This document shows, piece after piece, positions 49,366 through 58,931 of a DNA stretch of 64,000 nucleotides. The stretch spans positions 5,084,001 to 5,148,000 of the forward strand of contig OZ245874.1 in NCBI GenBank assembly GCA_965229335.1, written 5' to 3'. The notes under the pieces were generated by a model. It did not search any database. It was not told the DNA's origin and saw nothing but the letters and a program-made list of their open reading frames with translations. Position 1 is the stretch's first letter; each line of letters opens with the position of its first letter. Position numbers and translations under genes: made by a program. The stretch is from JAFKFH01 sp017307375. GTDB lineage: Bacteria; Pseudomonadota; Alphaproteobacteria; Ferrovibrionales; Ferrovibrionaceae.

Positions 49366-51990
49366 ATGGCGACGCGACTGAGGGCGCGGCATAGCTGGCA
49401 GTTGGCCCTGGTCGCCCTGATCGGGCTGGCCGTATCGGTCGCGATCTTCCGCAGCAGCCTGGCGGAACAGGAACGGCGTGCCCGTTTCGACCTGACCGCG
49501 CAGGCCGACTGGCAGGCCGCCGACCTCTCCAGCAAGCTGCGCGATACTGCCGATTTCGGCGCCGCGCTCGCAGCATTGTTTTCGACCGGACTGGAAGTCG
49601 ACCAGCAGGCGTTCGAGCGGTTCGCCGCCCTTCGGGCCGAAGATGAAACTGTCCTGCCGCGGGGTATCGCCTGGTTGCCGCGCGTGCCGGACCAGGATCG
49701 GGACGCGTTCGAGATACGAGCCAGCTACGATATCCGGCCGGACTACCGGATCGTCGACCGGCCTGTGGCTGGCGAGCCGCCGGCGCCGCGCCGGCCGGTC
49801 TATTTTCCGATCCTCTATGCCAGCGTGTTTTCGGGGGCCCGCGCCCAGCTGGGCTACGACGTGCTGCGCAGCCCGCATGGCGGACCGGCGATCCGCAAGG
49901 CGATCGATACCGGACAGACCGTCGTGGCCCGCCCCCAGCCGCAGGAGGGCATTGCCGCGGCCGGCCCCGTCTTCGTCGTCTACCGGCCGGTCTTTGCGGC
50001 CGGCGCCGTGCCGGCAACACCCCAGGCGCGCGAGGCCGAAGTCCTCGGGATCGTCGTGGCCCTGTTCCAGCTCGAACCGGCCCTGACAGCGGTGATCGCC
50101 GACGATCCGAAGATCGGGGCGGACATCTATGTGATGGCCGATGCGCCGGGCAGCGGCGCGGCAGGAGAACCGCTGGCCGTCCATCGCGCCGGCACCGGCC
50201 GGTTCTCGCCGGCGACAGGCGTTGTCGATCCCCGGCGGCTCGACGGGCTGATGCTGGAACGGGCCATGACGATCCGGGGGCAGGCCTGGCGCCTGATCTT
50301 TCACTTCGGCCCCGCGCGGCTGGCCGCGCTGCAGACGAACGAACCGTACTGGCGCGCCGGGCTGTGCCTTGCCCTGACCTCGGTCACTCTCGTCTTCGTT
50401 CGCCGGCTGCAGCGGCAGGAAGCCGGCGCGCTCGCCGCCACGGCGACCGCCCGGGCCGATGCGGCAATGTCCGAGCGTGCCCGGCGTGGCAGCGAGGCAC
50501 GGCTCGCAGCGCTGGTCGATGCCTCGCCGGCAGCGATGATGTCGTTCGACAGTACCGGGAAGGTCGCGACCTGGAACGGGGCCGCCGAGAGATTGACCGG
50601 CCATGCCGCCGCCGATGTCATCGGCCGGACACCGCCGTTCGGCGATCGAACGACCGGGGCCGATCTCGACGGCATCGTCGGCGCGGCGCTGGCCGGCAAG
50701 TCGGCAGTCGGGGTCGAAGTGACCGCGACGCATCGCGACGGCACCGCGCTGCATCTGCTGCTGTCGGCAGCGCCGGTGCGCGACGAAGATGGCACCGTCG
50801 ACGGGGTGATGGCGGTGGCGCTCGACATCGGGCCGCTGCGGACGATCGAGCGTCAGCTGCGCCAGGCACAGAAGATGGAGGCGATCGGCCAACTGACGGG
50901 CGGGCTCGCGCACGATTTCAACAACATATTGGGCGTGATCGTCGGCAATCTCGACCTGGTGCGGCTGACCTTGGGGAACCGGCCGGCCGAAATCGAACTG
51001 CTCGACAATGCCACCGCGGCGGCGATGCGCGGGGCCGGGCTGAATCGCGCCCTGCTGGCTTTTGCCCGGCGCCAGTCGTTGATGCCCGAAGCGATCGACG
51101 TGCGCCAGCTGCTGACCGGCATGTTCACGCTGATCGAACGGACGCTCGGCTCCAACATCATCGTCGAGATGAAGCCGGCGGCACAGCTGTGGCCGGTCAA
51201 GGCCGACCCGGCGCAACTCGAGGCCGCCGTGCTCAACCTCTGCGTCAACGCCCGCGATGCGATGCCGGACGGCGGCATTCTGACCATCGAGGCGCATGAC
51301 AAAATCATCGACGCCACCTACGCCGAGCTCAATCCGGACGCCCTGCCCGGGGAGTATGTCGAGATCGCGGTCTCCGACACCGGGACCGGCATGGCACCGG
51401 ACATCCTGGGCCATGTCTTCGAACCGTTCTTCACCACCAAGGAGATCGGCAAGGGTTCTGGCCTCGGCCTGTCGATGGTCTACGGCTTCGTCCGGCAATC
51501 GGGCGGCCACGCCAAGATCTATTCGGAACCGGGCCACGGCACCTCGGTCCACCTCTATCTGCCGCGCCATGCCGACGGAGCTGCGGTCGGCCCCACGGCC
51601 GCCGGCCCGCCGGTCGCACAGCCTGGCCACGAGACCATCCTGGTGGTCGAGGACAATGCCGACCTGCGCCGGGTGGCGGTCGCGCAGTTGCAATCGTTCG
51701 GCTACGTCGTCCATGAGGCAGCAAGCGCCGCCGAGGCGCTGACGATGATGGAGCGCCTGCCGACCATCGACCTCCTGTTCACCGACGTGATGATGCCCGG
51801 CGGCGACGGCCGGGCGCTGGCGCGCGAAGCGGTCCGGCGGCGCCCTCGGCTGAAGGTCCTGCTGACCACCGGCTTTGCCGCCGAGGCGGCTGCAGCCATC
51901 GCCGGCGACCATGGCTTTGCCCTGATCAACAAGCCCTACCGCGCCGTCGAGCTCGCCGCCGAGCTGCGCCGGCTGCTCGGCGAGGAATGA
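49366..51990 (+). CDS. CHASE-type membrane hybrid sensor histidine kinase
   Basis: 874 residues. One transmembrane helix at about 11-30 is followed by a periplasmic CHASE-like sensor (about 35-320; LPRGIAWLPRV, YFPILYASVF), a second transmembrane helix (about 328-345) and a PAS domain (about 375-495). A HisKA domain follows with His516 (GGLAHDFNN), then an ATPase domain (NLCVNARDAM, DTGTGM, GKGSGLGLS) and a receiver with Asp807 (FTDVMMPGGDG). It senses an outside ligand, perhaps a small molecule as in cytokinin-type receptors. Stop codon overlaps the frame start of the EAL-domain regulator downstream, its probable output. Confidence 0.93.
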   Translation: MATRLRARHSWQLALVALIGLAVSVAIFRSSLAEQERRARFDLTAQADWQAADLSSKLRDTADFGAALAALFSTGLEVDQQAFERFAALRAEDETVLPRGIAWLPRVPDQDRDAFEIRASYDIRPDYRIVDRPVAGEPPAPRRPVYFPILYASVFSGARAQLGYDVLRSPHGGPAIRKAIDTGQTVVARPQPQEGIAAAGPVFVVYRPVFAAGAVPATPQAREAEVLGIVVALFQLEPALTAVIADDPKIGADIYVMADAPGSGAAGEPLAVHRAGTGRFSPATGVVDPRRLDGLMLERAMTIRGQAWRLIFHFGPARLAALQTNEPYWRAGLCLALTSVTLVFVRRLQRQEAGALAATATARADAAMSERARRGSEARLAALVDASPAAMMSFDSTGKVATWNGAAERLTGHAAADVIGRTPPFGDRTTGADLDGIVGAALAGKSAVGVEVTATHRDGTALHLLLSAAPVRDEDGTVDGVMAVALDIGPLRTIERQLRQAQKMEAIGQLTGGLAHDFNNILGVIVGNLDLVRLTLGNRPAEIELLDNATAAAMRGAGLNRALLAFARRQSLMPEAIDVRQLLTGMFTLIERTLGSNIIVEMKPAAQLWPVKADPAQLEAAVLNLCVNARDAMPDGGILTIEAHDKIIDATYAELNPDALPGEYVEIAVSDTGTGMAPDILGHVFEPFFTTKEIGKGSGLGLSMVYGFVRQSGGHAKIYSEPGHGTSVHLYLPRHADGAAVGPTAAGPPVAQPGHETILVVEDNADLRRVAVAQLQSFGYVVHEAASAAEALTMMERLPTIDLLFTDVMMPGGDGRALAREAVRRRPRLKVLLTTGFAAEAAAAIAGDHGFALINKPYRAVELAAELRRLLGEE

Positions 51991-51998
51991 GGACCGGC

Positions 51999-53141
51999 AT
52001 GAATCCCAATCGCCTGCTGATCATCGACGACGACGCCCAGATCGCCGAGATCTATGCCCGGGTCGGTCAGGAAGCCGGGTTCGGCACCCGGATCGCGCCC
52101 AGTGCGGCAGAGTTTCGCCGGCAATTGCAGGAATGGCTGCCCTCGATCGTCCTGGTCGATCTGCGCATGCCCGGTACCGACGGCGTCGAATTGCTGCGGC
52201 TTTGCGCCCGCGAACGGCCACCGGCGAAGTTCATCATCGCCTCGGGCCTCGATCACCGTGTCGTCGACGCGGCCGGCCGCCTGGCCCGGTCGTTCGGCCT
52301 CGACGTCATCGGGGCGATGGTCAAGCCCGTGCGCATCGCCGACCTGCTGACCCTGCTGCAATCCCATCTGGCCGGCGAGGCGACGACGGCGGGCGAGCTG
52401 GAGGCGGCGATCGCCGCCCAGCAGATCGTCGGCTACTGGCAGCCCAAGCTGTCGGTCGGGACACGGGCCGTGGTCGGGGCCGAGGTGCTGGCGCGCTGGC
52501 GCCATCCGGCGCATGGCATGCTGATGCCCGACCATTTCATCCCGCTGGCCGAAAGCGGCGAATTGATCCAGCGCCTGACCTGGAGCATCGTCGAGCGCAG
52601 CCTGGCGCAACATGCCGAATGGGCGGCCGATGGCCTCGTCCTGCCGTTTGCCGTCAATCTGTCGGCCCGTTGCCTGACCGACCTGGACCTGCCCGACCGG
52701 CTCGTCGACATGTGCAACCGCCATGGCGTGCCGCCGGAGCGGCTGACGCTCGAAATCACCGAGAGCGCGGCGATGCGCAATCAGATCGAAAGCGCCGACA
52801 TCCTGACGCGGCTGCGCATCAAGGGCATCCATCTGTCGATCGACGATTTCGGGACCGGCTATTCGTCGCTGGCCCAGTTGCAGCGCCTGCCGTTTTCCGA
52901 GTTGAAGATCGACAAGTCGTTCGTCATGCCGATGATGCAGTCGCACGACTGCGCAGTCATCGTCAGGACGGTTATCGGCATGGCCCAGAATCTCGGCTTG
53001 CGCGCGGTCGCCGAGGGGGTCGAGACCGAGGAATGCCTGGCCCTGCTGGCCGACTGGGGTTGCGACGAGATGCAGGGTTACCTGTTTTCACGGGCACTGG
53101 CACCGGAAGACGTGCCCGCGTTCATGGCGGCGCGCGCCTGA
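51999..53141 (+). CDS. Response regulator with EAL (c-di-GMP phosphodiesterase) domain
   Basis: 380 residues. The receiver has Asp10-Asp12 and phospho-acceptor Asp54 (LVDLRMPG); the EAL domain follows (about 130-378). Catalytic residues are present: Glu162 in an EVL variant of EAL (AEVLARWRHP), ITES, DDFGTGYSS, the KIDKSFV lysine, AEGVET and QGYLFSRAL. It should degrade cyclic-di-GMP when phosphorylated. I chose the ATG at 51999, preceded by GAGGA, over the ATG at 51987 that overlaps the kinase stop. Pairing with the hybrid kinase couples an external signal to c-di-GMP level. Confidence 0.92.
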   Translation: MNPNRLLIIDDDAQIAEIYARVGQEAGFGTRIAPSAAEFRRQLQEWLPSIVLVDLRMPGTDGVELLRLCARERPPAKFIIASGLDHRVVDAAGRLARSFGLDVIGAMVKPVRIADLLTLLQSHLAGEATTAGELEAAIAAQQIVGYWQPKLSVGTRAVVGAEVLARWRHPAHGMLMPDHFIPLAESGELIQRLTWSIVERSLAQHAEWAADGLVLPFAVNLSARCLTDLDLPDRLVDMCNRHGVPPERLTLEITESAAMRNQIESADILTRLRIKGIHLSIDDFGTGYSSLAQLQRLPFSELKIDKSFVMPMMQSHDCAVIVRTVIGMAQNLGLRAVAEGVETEECLALLADWGCDEMQGYLFSRALAPEDVPAFMAARA

Positions 53142-53145
53142 CCGC

Positions 53146-53179
53146 GGGGCGGGCGGCACCGCCTGGCACCGCCCGCCCC
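53146..53179. terminator. Long GC-rich hairpin between convergent genes
   Basis: Exact 11-base arms GGGGCGGGCGG (53146-53156) and CCGCCCGCCCC (53169-53179) with a 12-base loop. It lies between the EAL regulator stop and the haloalkane dehalogenase stop. No T-tract is seen, so termination would be by stem strength or Rho. Confidence 0.5.
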
Positions 53180-53200
53180 TGGCGATCGGCCGCCCGGCGA

Positions 53201-54076
53201 TCAGAGCCGCTTGACGAAGCCGGCCAGCGCCTCGCCGATTTCATGCGGCGAGTCTTCCTGCACGTAGTGGATGCCCTTGATCGTCACCTCGGTCTGGTTG
53301 GGCCACGTACGGCAGAAATCGCGCGACCGGCCGGTGAGCAGCGCGCCGGGCTCGGCGTTGATGAACAGCTTCGGGATAGGGCTTTCGGCGAGGAACCGGC
53401 CGTATTCCTCGACCAGCGCGACCATCTCGGGCGGCTCGCCGGCGATCGGCAGTTCGCGCGGGAAGATCAGGGTCGGCAGTCGCGAGCGCGGCTCGGCGAA
53501 GGGTGCGCGATAGGTTTCCATCTCCTGCTGGCTCAGCGGCCGGATGACCGATTTCGGCAGGACGGTCTCGATGAAGAAGTTCTGGTCGAGGATCATCGCC
53601 TCGCCCTTGTCCGAACGCATCGCGCGGAACATCGCGTCCCGACCATTGGGAAAATCGTCCCAGACGCGCGGACAGACCAGCGCTTCCATGTAGGCTATCG
53701 CCCTGATCTGGGTGGGAAAGCGGCGCGCGCGATGAAAACCGAGCACCGAACCCCAGTCGTGCAGCACCAGGGTGACGTTGCGCAGGTTCAGCGCCTCGAA
53801 CCAGGCGTCGAGATAGCGGACATGGTCGACGAATCGATAGGCTTCGCCCGGCGACTTCGCCGACCAGCCCATGCCGACCAGGTCGGGCGCCAGGCACCGG
53901 CCATGGGGCACGAGATGCGGGATGACGTTGCGCCACAGATAGGATGACGTGGGGTTGCCGTGCAGGAAGACGATCGGCTCGCCCCGGCCGACATCGACAT
54001 AGGAGATTTCGGCGTCGAGCACCGGCACGCGCCGGCGCGGATGCGGATCGGCGGGCGATGGCAGCATCTGAGACAT
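53201..54076 (-). CDS. Haloalkane dehalogenase (HLD-II-like alpha/beta hydrolase)
   Basis: 291 residues. The pentad expected of HLD-II enzymes is visible: nucleophile Asp107 (LVLHDWGS), halide-binding Asn41 (LHGNPTSS) and Trp108, acid Glu131 (YMEALV) and base His270 (KGIHYVQED). It hydrolyses the carbon-halogen bond of haloalkanes to an alcohol and halide, in the cytoplasm. Length and motifs resemble DhaA/LinB closely. It is divergent from a MocR-type regulator that may control it. DhaA/LinB relatives often occur in alphaproteobacteria without halocarbon exposure, so the natural substrate is open. Confidence 0.92.
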   Translation of the reverse strand: MSQMLPSPADPHPRRRVPVLDAEISYVDVGRGEPIVFLHGNPTSSYLWRNVIPHLVPHGRCLAPDLVGMGWSAKSPGEAYRFVDHVRYLDAWFEALNLRNVTLVLHDWGSVLGFHRARRFPTQIRAIAYMEALVCPRVWDDFPNGRDAMFRAMRSDKGEAMILDQNFFIETVLPKSVIRPLSQQEMETYRAPFAEPRSRLPTLIFPRELPIAGEPPEMVALVEEYGRFLAESPIPKLFINAEPGALLTGRSRDFCRTWPNQTEVTIKGIHYVQEDSPHEIGEALAGFVKRL

Positions 54077-54179
54077 GGACTGAATTCCCTTTTAGATCAA
54101 AGACTTGAGCGACAGCGTCGCTGACTGGGAAGATGCCGCCACATGTGGTATTTAAAAAGATCCGCTACCGGGCAATTCC

Positions 54180-55619
54180 ATGGATCCAATTTTCGACCTC
54201 GCCATCGATCTGCCACCGCGCGGCTCACGCAACATCCTGCAGGCCCTGCACGGGCAGCTCAGGGGTGCAATCCTCGACGGCCGGCTCAAACCCGACCTGC
54301 GGCTGCCTGCCACGCGGGTGCTGGCCAAGGCGCTGGGCGTTTCGCGCAATACCGCGGTCGCGACCTACGACCTGCTGCTGGCCGAAGGTTATCTCGTCGC
54401 CAGGCCAGGTTCGGGCACCTATGTGGCCGACATGCTTCCCCGCCATCGGGCGTCGGCGCCGGCCGAAGCCCTGGTCGGCGACGGGCGGCTCAGCCCGTTC
54501 TGGCGCAGCCCGCCCGCGATCATCCGCATGGACGGGGCGACGGTGCAGGACGATTTCCGGATCGGGCTGTCCGACAAGGGCCCGTTTCCGTTCGAAATCT
54601 GGCGGCGGCTGTCGGCGCGAGCGTTGCGCGGCCTGTCGAAGGTGCCGGCTGCCTACGCCCCGCCCGAAGGACGGCCGGCCCTGCGGGCGGCGATCGCCAA
54701 GCATGTCTCGTTCGCCCGCGCCGTCGCCGCGCGGGCAGAGGATGTCGTCGTGACCTCGGGCGCCCAGCAGGCCTTCGACCTTCTGGCCCGCATCCTGGTG
54801 GAGCCCGGCATGGTCGTGGCAGTGGAGGAGCCCGGTTATCCCCCGATGCGCAATGCCTTCGCCGCCGCCGGGGCGCAGGTCGTCGGCGTGACGGTCGATG
54901 CCGAGGGGCTGATCGTCGACCAGGTGCCGCCGGGCGCCCGCCTCGTCTGCGTCACCCCCTCGCACCAGTTCCCGCTGGGGCCGGCCATGTCGCCGGCGCG
55001 CCGCGCCGCGCTGCTCGACCTCGTGCGCTCCACCGGTGCCGTCATCGTCGAGGACGACTATGACGGCGAGTTCCGCTTCTCCGGCCGGCCGCTGGAGGCC
55101 TTGCAGACACTCGACCGCGGCGACTGCGTCTTCTATGTCGGCACCTTCTCGAAAAGCCTGTTCCCGGCCCTGCGGCTCGGCTTCGTCGTCACCCCCGGCT
55201 GGGCACGCACGGCACTGACCGCGGCCAAGCAGCACGCCGACTGGCATGGTCCGGTGCTCGCACAGGATACGCTCGCAGCCTTCATCGACGACGGCCACCT
55301 TGCCCGGCATGTCCGCAAGATGCGCAAGATTTACGGCGAGCGCCGTCGTCGGCTGATCGATGCGATGGCCGTCCATTGCGGCGGCTGGCTGCAACCGATA
55401 CCCGGGGCGGCGGGGCTGCATCTGGCCGCGCGGCTCGATCCGGCCATCGATGCAGAGCGGATGGTAGAGCGCGCGCTGGCCGGTGGCATCCGCACCCAGT
55501 CGCTTGCCCGCTATGCCACCCGCCCGGGCGCGCCGAACGGCCTGACCTTCGGGTTCGGCATGATCGCCACCGAGCGGATCGAGCCGGCGATCCGCCAGTT
55601 GGCCAAGGTCAGGCCGTGA
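54180..55619 (+). CDS. MocR/PdxR-type regulator (GntR helix-turn-helix fused to aminotransferase-like domain)
   Basis: 479 residues. The winged helix at about 20-85 (LRLPATRVLAKALGVSRNTAVATYD) is followed by a class I aminotransferase-fold domain (about 125-475) with EDDYDGEFRF (291-300) and the PLP lysine Lys325 in GTFSKSLFPALRLGF. MocR proteins use PLP or amino acid adducts to control genes of amine or vitamin B6 metabolism. It starts 104 bases from the divergent dehalogenase gene and may regulate it; the pairing is unusual and is inference. Confidence 0.93.
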   Translation: MDPIFDLAIDLPPRGSRNILQALHGQLRGAILDGRLKPDLRLPATRVLAKALGVSRNTAVATYDLLLAEGYLVARPGSGTYVADMLPRHRASAPAEALVGDGRLSPFWRSPPAIIRMDGATVQDDFRIGLSDKGPFPFEIWRRLSARALRGLSKVPAAYAPPEGRPALRAAIAKHVSFARAVAARAEDVVVTSGAQQAFDLLARILVEPGMVVAVEEPGYPPMRNAFAAAGAQVVGVTVDAEGLIVDQVPPGARLVCVTPSHQFPLGPAMSPARRAALLDLVRSTGAVIVEDDYDGEFRFSGRPLEALQTLDRGDCVFYVGTFSKSLFPALRLGFVVTPGWARTALTAAKQHADWHGPVLAQDTLAAFIDDGHLARHVRKMRKIYGERRRRLIDAMAVHCGGWLQPIPGAAGLHLAARLDPAIDAERMVERALAGGIRTQSLARYATRPGAPNGLTFGFGMIATERIEPAIRQLAKVRP

Positions 55620-55624
55620 AATCC

Positions 55625-55639
55625 GTTCGCGTTTGATTC
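55625..55639 (+). promoter_or_regulatory. LexA-box-like element upstream of the UvrD-type helicase gene
   Basis: GTTC (55625-55628), seven bases, ATTC (55636-55639) has one mismatch to GTTC-N7-GTTC. A promoter TTGATT (55633-55638), 17 bases, TATACA (55656-55661) overlaps it in nearly the same geometry as at uvrB, and the ATG follows 8 bases later. Confidence 0.5.
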
Positions 55640-55669
55640 CCGTCGCCGGGCGGCCTATACAGCCGGGTC

Positions 55670-57976
55670 ATGTCCGATCCATTCGACCTTGCCGATTTTC
55701 CGGACGACGAGCCGGCGCCCGAGCCGGCCGGTCGCCCTGCGCCGATCCCGCCCGCGCCCTGGATTGCCGGGCTGAACGAGGCACAGCGTGCCGCGACCGA
55801 GGCGCTCGACGGTCCTGTCCTGGTGCTGGCTGGCGCCGGCACGGGCAAGACCCGCGTGCTGACGACGCGCCTGGCCAATCTGATCCACAGCCGGCGCTGC
55901 ATGCCCTGGCAGATCCTGGCCGTGACCTTCACCAACAAGGCCGCGCGGGAAATGAAGGAGCGCGTCGCCGCCCTGATCGGCCCCGGCGCCGAAAGCCTGT
56001 GGATCGGCACGTTCCATTCGATCGCCACGCGCGTCCTGCGGCGCCATGCCGAACTGGTCGGCCTGAAATCGAGCTTCACGATCCTTGATACCGACGACCA
56101 GATCCGACTGATGAAGCAGATCCTGGAGGCGGAAGGCATCGACGAGAAGCGCTGGCCGCCACGCCAGCTGGCCGGCACCATCGATCGCTGGAAGGACAAG
56201 GGCCTGACGCCGGACAAGGTCGCGGCCGGCGACTCCGGTTTCGCCGATGGCCGCGCCCCCAAGCTGTACCAGGCCTACCAGGACCGGCTGCGCACGCTGA
56301 ACGCCTGCGATTTCGGCGACCTGCTGCTGCACAACCTGACGCTCTTCACCAAGCATCCGGATGTCCTGCGCGAGTTCCAGTCGAAGTTCCGCTACATCCT
56401 GGTCGACGAATATCAGGACACGAACACGTCGCAATATCTGTGGTTGCGCCTGCTCAGCCGCGAACACAAGAACATCTGCTGCGTCGGCGACGAAGACCAG
56501 TCGATCTATGGCTGGCGCGGGGCCGAAATCGGCAACATCTTGAAGTTCGAGGCTGATTTCCCCGGGGCGCAGGTCATCCGGCTGGAAAAGAACTACCGCT
56601 CGACCCCGCATATCCTCGGCGCCGCCTCCGGCCTGATCGCCAACAACCAGGATCGGCTGGGCAAGACGCTGTGGACCGACCGCAACGACGGCGACAAGGT
56701 CGCGGTGCGCGGGGTCTGGGACGGCGACGAGGAAGCCCGCTTCGTCGGCGAAGAGATCGAGACGCTGCAGCGCCAGGCGGAAAGCCTGAATTCGATGGCG
56801 ATCCTGGTGCGCGCCGGTTTCCAGACCCGCGCCTTCGAAGAACGCTTCATCACGCTGGGTCTGCGCTATCGCGTGATCGGCGGCCCCCGCTTCTACGAAC
56901 GGCAGGAAATCCGCGACGCGCTCGCCTATTTCCGTGTCGTCACCCAGCCGGACGACGATCTCGCCTTCGAGCGTATCGTGAACACACCCAAGCGCGGCCT
57001 GGGTGAAGCCACGATCCAGCAGTTGCATCGCGCGGCGCGTGCCGCCGGGCTGTCGCTGACCGCCGCGACCCGCGCCCTCGTCGAAACCGACGAACTCAAG
57101 CCGAAGCCGCGCACCGCGCTCGCCCAGTTGATCCGGGATTTCGACCGCTGGCGCGGCATGCTGGAAGGCCTTGGCCATCTCGACGTCGCCGAGACGATCC
57201 TGGAGGAAAGCGGCTACACCGCGATGTGGCAGGCCGATCGATCGCCCGAGGCGCCGGGACGGCTCGAAAACCTCAAGGAACTGATCCGGGCGCTGGAAGG
57301 CTTCGACAACCTGCAGGGCTTCCTCGAGCACGTCGCGCTGGTCATGGACAACGACAAGGGCGAAGCCGAGGACATGGTCTCGATCATGACCATGCACGCC
57401 GCCAAGGGGCTGGAGTTCGATACGGTGTTCCTGCCCGGCTGGGAGGAAGGCATCTTCCCTTCGCAGCGCAGCCTGGATGAAGGCGGTCTTTCCGGGCTGG
57501 AGGAAGAACGCCGGCTCGCCTATGTCGGCATCACCCGGGCCCGCCGCCGCTGCATCATCTCGCATGCCGCCAACCGGCGGATCTACAACCAGTGGAACGC
57601 CGCGATCCCGTCGCGCTTCCTCGACGAACTGCCGGCCGACCACGTCGAGCGGCAGGCCCAGGGCGATTTCTACGCCAAGGGTTTCGGCAGCTTCGGCGGC
57701 GGCTCGACGCTGGGCGGCGGTTTCGGTGGCGGCGCCCGCCAGGACGGCACGCCCTGGCTGTCGGCCGAGCGGCGCTATTCCGGCCGCACCATCGAGGCGG
57801 CGGCCAAGCGCGTGGACGGCAGCGAAGGGCCGTCGGGCTGGGCGCCCGGCGTCCGCGTCTTCCATCAGAAATTCGGCTACGGCCGCGTCACGTCGGTCGA
57901 CGGTGAAAAATTGACGATCTCGTTCGACAAGGCCGGCGAAAAGAAGGTGATGGCCGCCTTCGTGGAGAAAGCATGA
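55670..57976 (+). CDS. UvrD/PcrA-type SF1A DNA helicase
   Basis: 768 residues. LNEAQRAATEALDGPVLVLAGAGTGKT covers the Q motif and Walker A (AGAGTGKT 54-61), followed by TFTNKAAREM, LVDEYQDTN (Walker B), GDEDQSIYGWRGA (motif III) and the motif VI YVGITRARRR. It unwinds 3'-to-5' in nucleotide excision and mismatch repair. The C-terminal GYGRVTSVDGEKLTISFDKAGEKKV is a Tudor-like tail found in UvrD/PcrA proteins, which contacts RNA polymerase in homologues. A 4-base overlap couples it to prmA. uvrD or pcrA is not resolved by sequence, so no symbol is given. Confidence 0.95.
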   Translation: MSDPFDLADFPDDEPAPEPAGRPAPIPPAPWIAGLNEAQRAATEALDGPVLVLAGAGTGKTRVLTTRLANLIHSRRCMPWQILAVTFTNKAAREMKERVAALIGPGAESLWIGTFHSIATRVLRRHAELVGLKSSFTILDTDDQIRLMKQILEAEGIDEKRWPPRQLAGTIDRWKDKGLTPDKVAAGDSGFADGRAPKLYQAYQDRLRTLNACDFGDLLLHNLTLFTKHPDVLREFQSKFRYILVDEYQDTNTSQYLWLRLLSREHKNICCVGDEDQSIYGWRGAEIGNILKFEADFPGAQVIRLEKNYRSTPHILGAASGLIANNQDRLGKTLWTDRNDGDKVAVRGVWDGDEEARFVGEEIETLQRQAESLNSMAILVRAGFQTRAFEERFITLGLRYRVIGGPRFYERQEIRDALAYFRVVTQPDDDLAFERIVNTPKRGLGEATIQQLHRAARAAGLSLTAATRALVETDELKPKPRTALAQLIRDFDRWRGMLEGLGHLDVAETILEESGYTAMWQADRSPEAPGRLENLKELIRALEGFDNLQGFLEHVALVMDNDKGEAEDMVSIMTMHAAKGLEFDTVFLPGWEEGIFPSQRSLDEGGLSGLEEERRLAYVGITRARRRCIISHAANRRIYNQWNAAIPSRFLDELPADHVERQAQGDFYAKGFGSFGGGSTLGGGFGGGARQDGTPWLSAERRYSGRTIEAAAKRVDGSEGPSGWAPGVRVFHQKFGYGRVTSVDGEKLTISFDKAGEKKVMAAFVEKA

Positions 57977-58878
57977 GCGACGTGTGGCAAGTAAGCCTGA
58001 CGGTCCCGACCGCGGCGGTGGCAGCGATCGAGGAAGCCTTCGACGGCATCGGCTTCTCGCAATCCTCGATGGAAGTGCCGGGCGGGCGGGAATGGACCGT
58101 ATCGGCACTGCTGCATGAGGCGCCGGATGCGGACGAGATCCGCGCCCAGGTCATGCCGATGGTGGAGGCACTGGGCCTCGGCGACCTGCCGCTGGTGATC
58201 GAGACCGTGCAGGACCGCGACTGGGTCAGCCACACCAACAAGCTGCTGGCGCCGTTCCGCGCCGGGCGCTTCTTCCTGTACGGCCAGCATGACCGGGGGA
58301 GCGCGCCGCCGGGCGCGCTCGCGCTCGAAATCGATGCCGCACAGGCCTTCGGCACCGGCCGCGCGCCGTCTACATTCGGCTGCCTGCAGGCGATCGACGA
58401 CCTGGCCCGCCGGCGCAGCACGCATGGCGGGCTGGGCAAGGTCCTCGATCTCGGCTGCGGTTCGGGGGTGCTGGGCCTGGCCGCGGCCCTGGCCGGGGCG
58501 CGTTCGGTCGTCGCCAGCGATATCGACCCGGTGGCCGCCCGCATCGCTGCCGACAACGTTCGGCTGAACCGCCTCTCGCATCGCATGCGCGTCGTGGCCG
58601 CCGACGGCACGCGCGACGCCCTGATCCAGGGCGGGGCGCCCTACGACCTCGTCGTCGCGAATATCCTGGCACGCCCGCTGACGCGACTCGCGCCGGCGAT
58701 TGCCGGGCTGGTCGCGTGCGGCGGTTTCGTGGTGCTCTCGGGGTTGCTGGCACGGGAGGAAGTCGCCGTGCGCACGGCCTACAAGGCCCAGGGTCTCAGC
58801 CTCTTCCGCCGGATCGCCCGCGAGGGGTGGCATACCCTCGTGCTGCGATCCGGCGTCAGGGGACCATCGGTACTCTAG
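57973..58878 (+). CDS. prmA: Ribosomal protein L11 methyltransferase
   Basis: 301 residues. The SAM-binding motif LDLGCGSGVLGLAAALAG is followed by ASDIDP, and the catalytic NILARPL motif matches PrmA. The N-terminal substrate domain carries DRDWVSHTNKLLAPFRAGRFF. It methylates ribosomal protein L11 on lysines and the N-terminus. The ATG overlaps the helicase stop (ATGA). Confidence 0.95.
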   Translation: MSDVWQVSLTVPTAAVAAIEEAFDGIGFSQSSMEVPGGREWTVSALLHEAPDADEIRAQVMPMVEALGLGDLPLVIETVQDRDWVSHTNKLLAPFRAGRFFLYGQHDRGSAPPGALALEIDAAQAFGTGRAPSTFGCLQAIDDLARRRSTHGGLGKVLDLGCGSGVLGLAAALAGARSVVASDIDPVAARIAADNVRLNRLSHRMRVVAADGTRDALIQGGAPYDLVVANILARPLTRLAPAIAGLVACGGFVVLSGLLAREEVAVRTAYKAQGLSLFRRIAREGWHTLVLRSGVRGPSVL

Positions 58879-58931
58879 AGGGGAACACTACTCAGGTACT
58901 TCGGCTTACGCGTACTCAGGGGAAAATGATA

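Noticed and set aside
55655..58108. Minus-strand frame of 817 residues opposite the UvrD-type helicase
   Set aside because: Antisense shadow; the helicase on the plus strand has all motifs.
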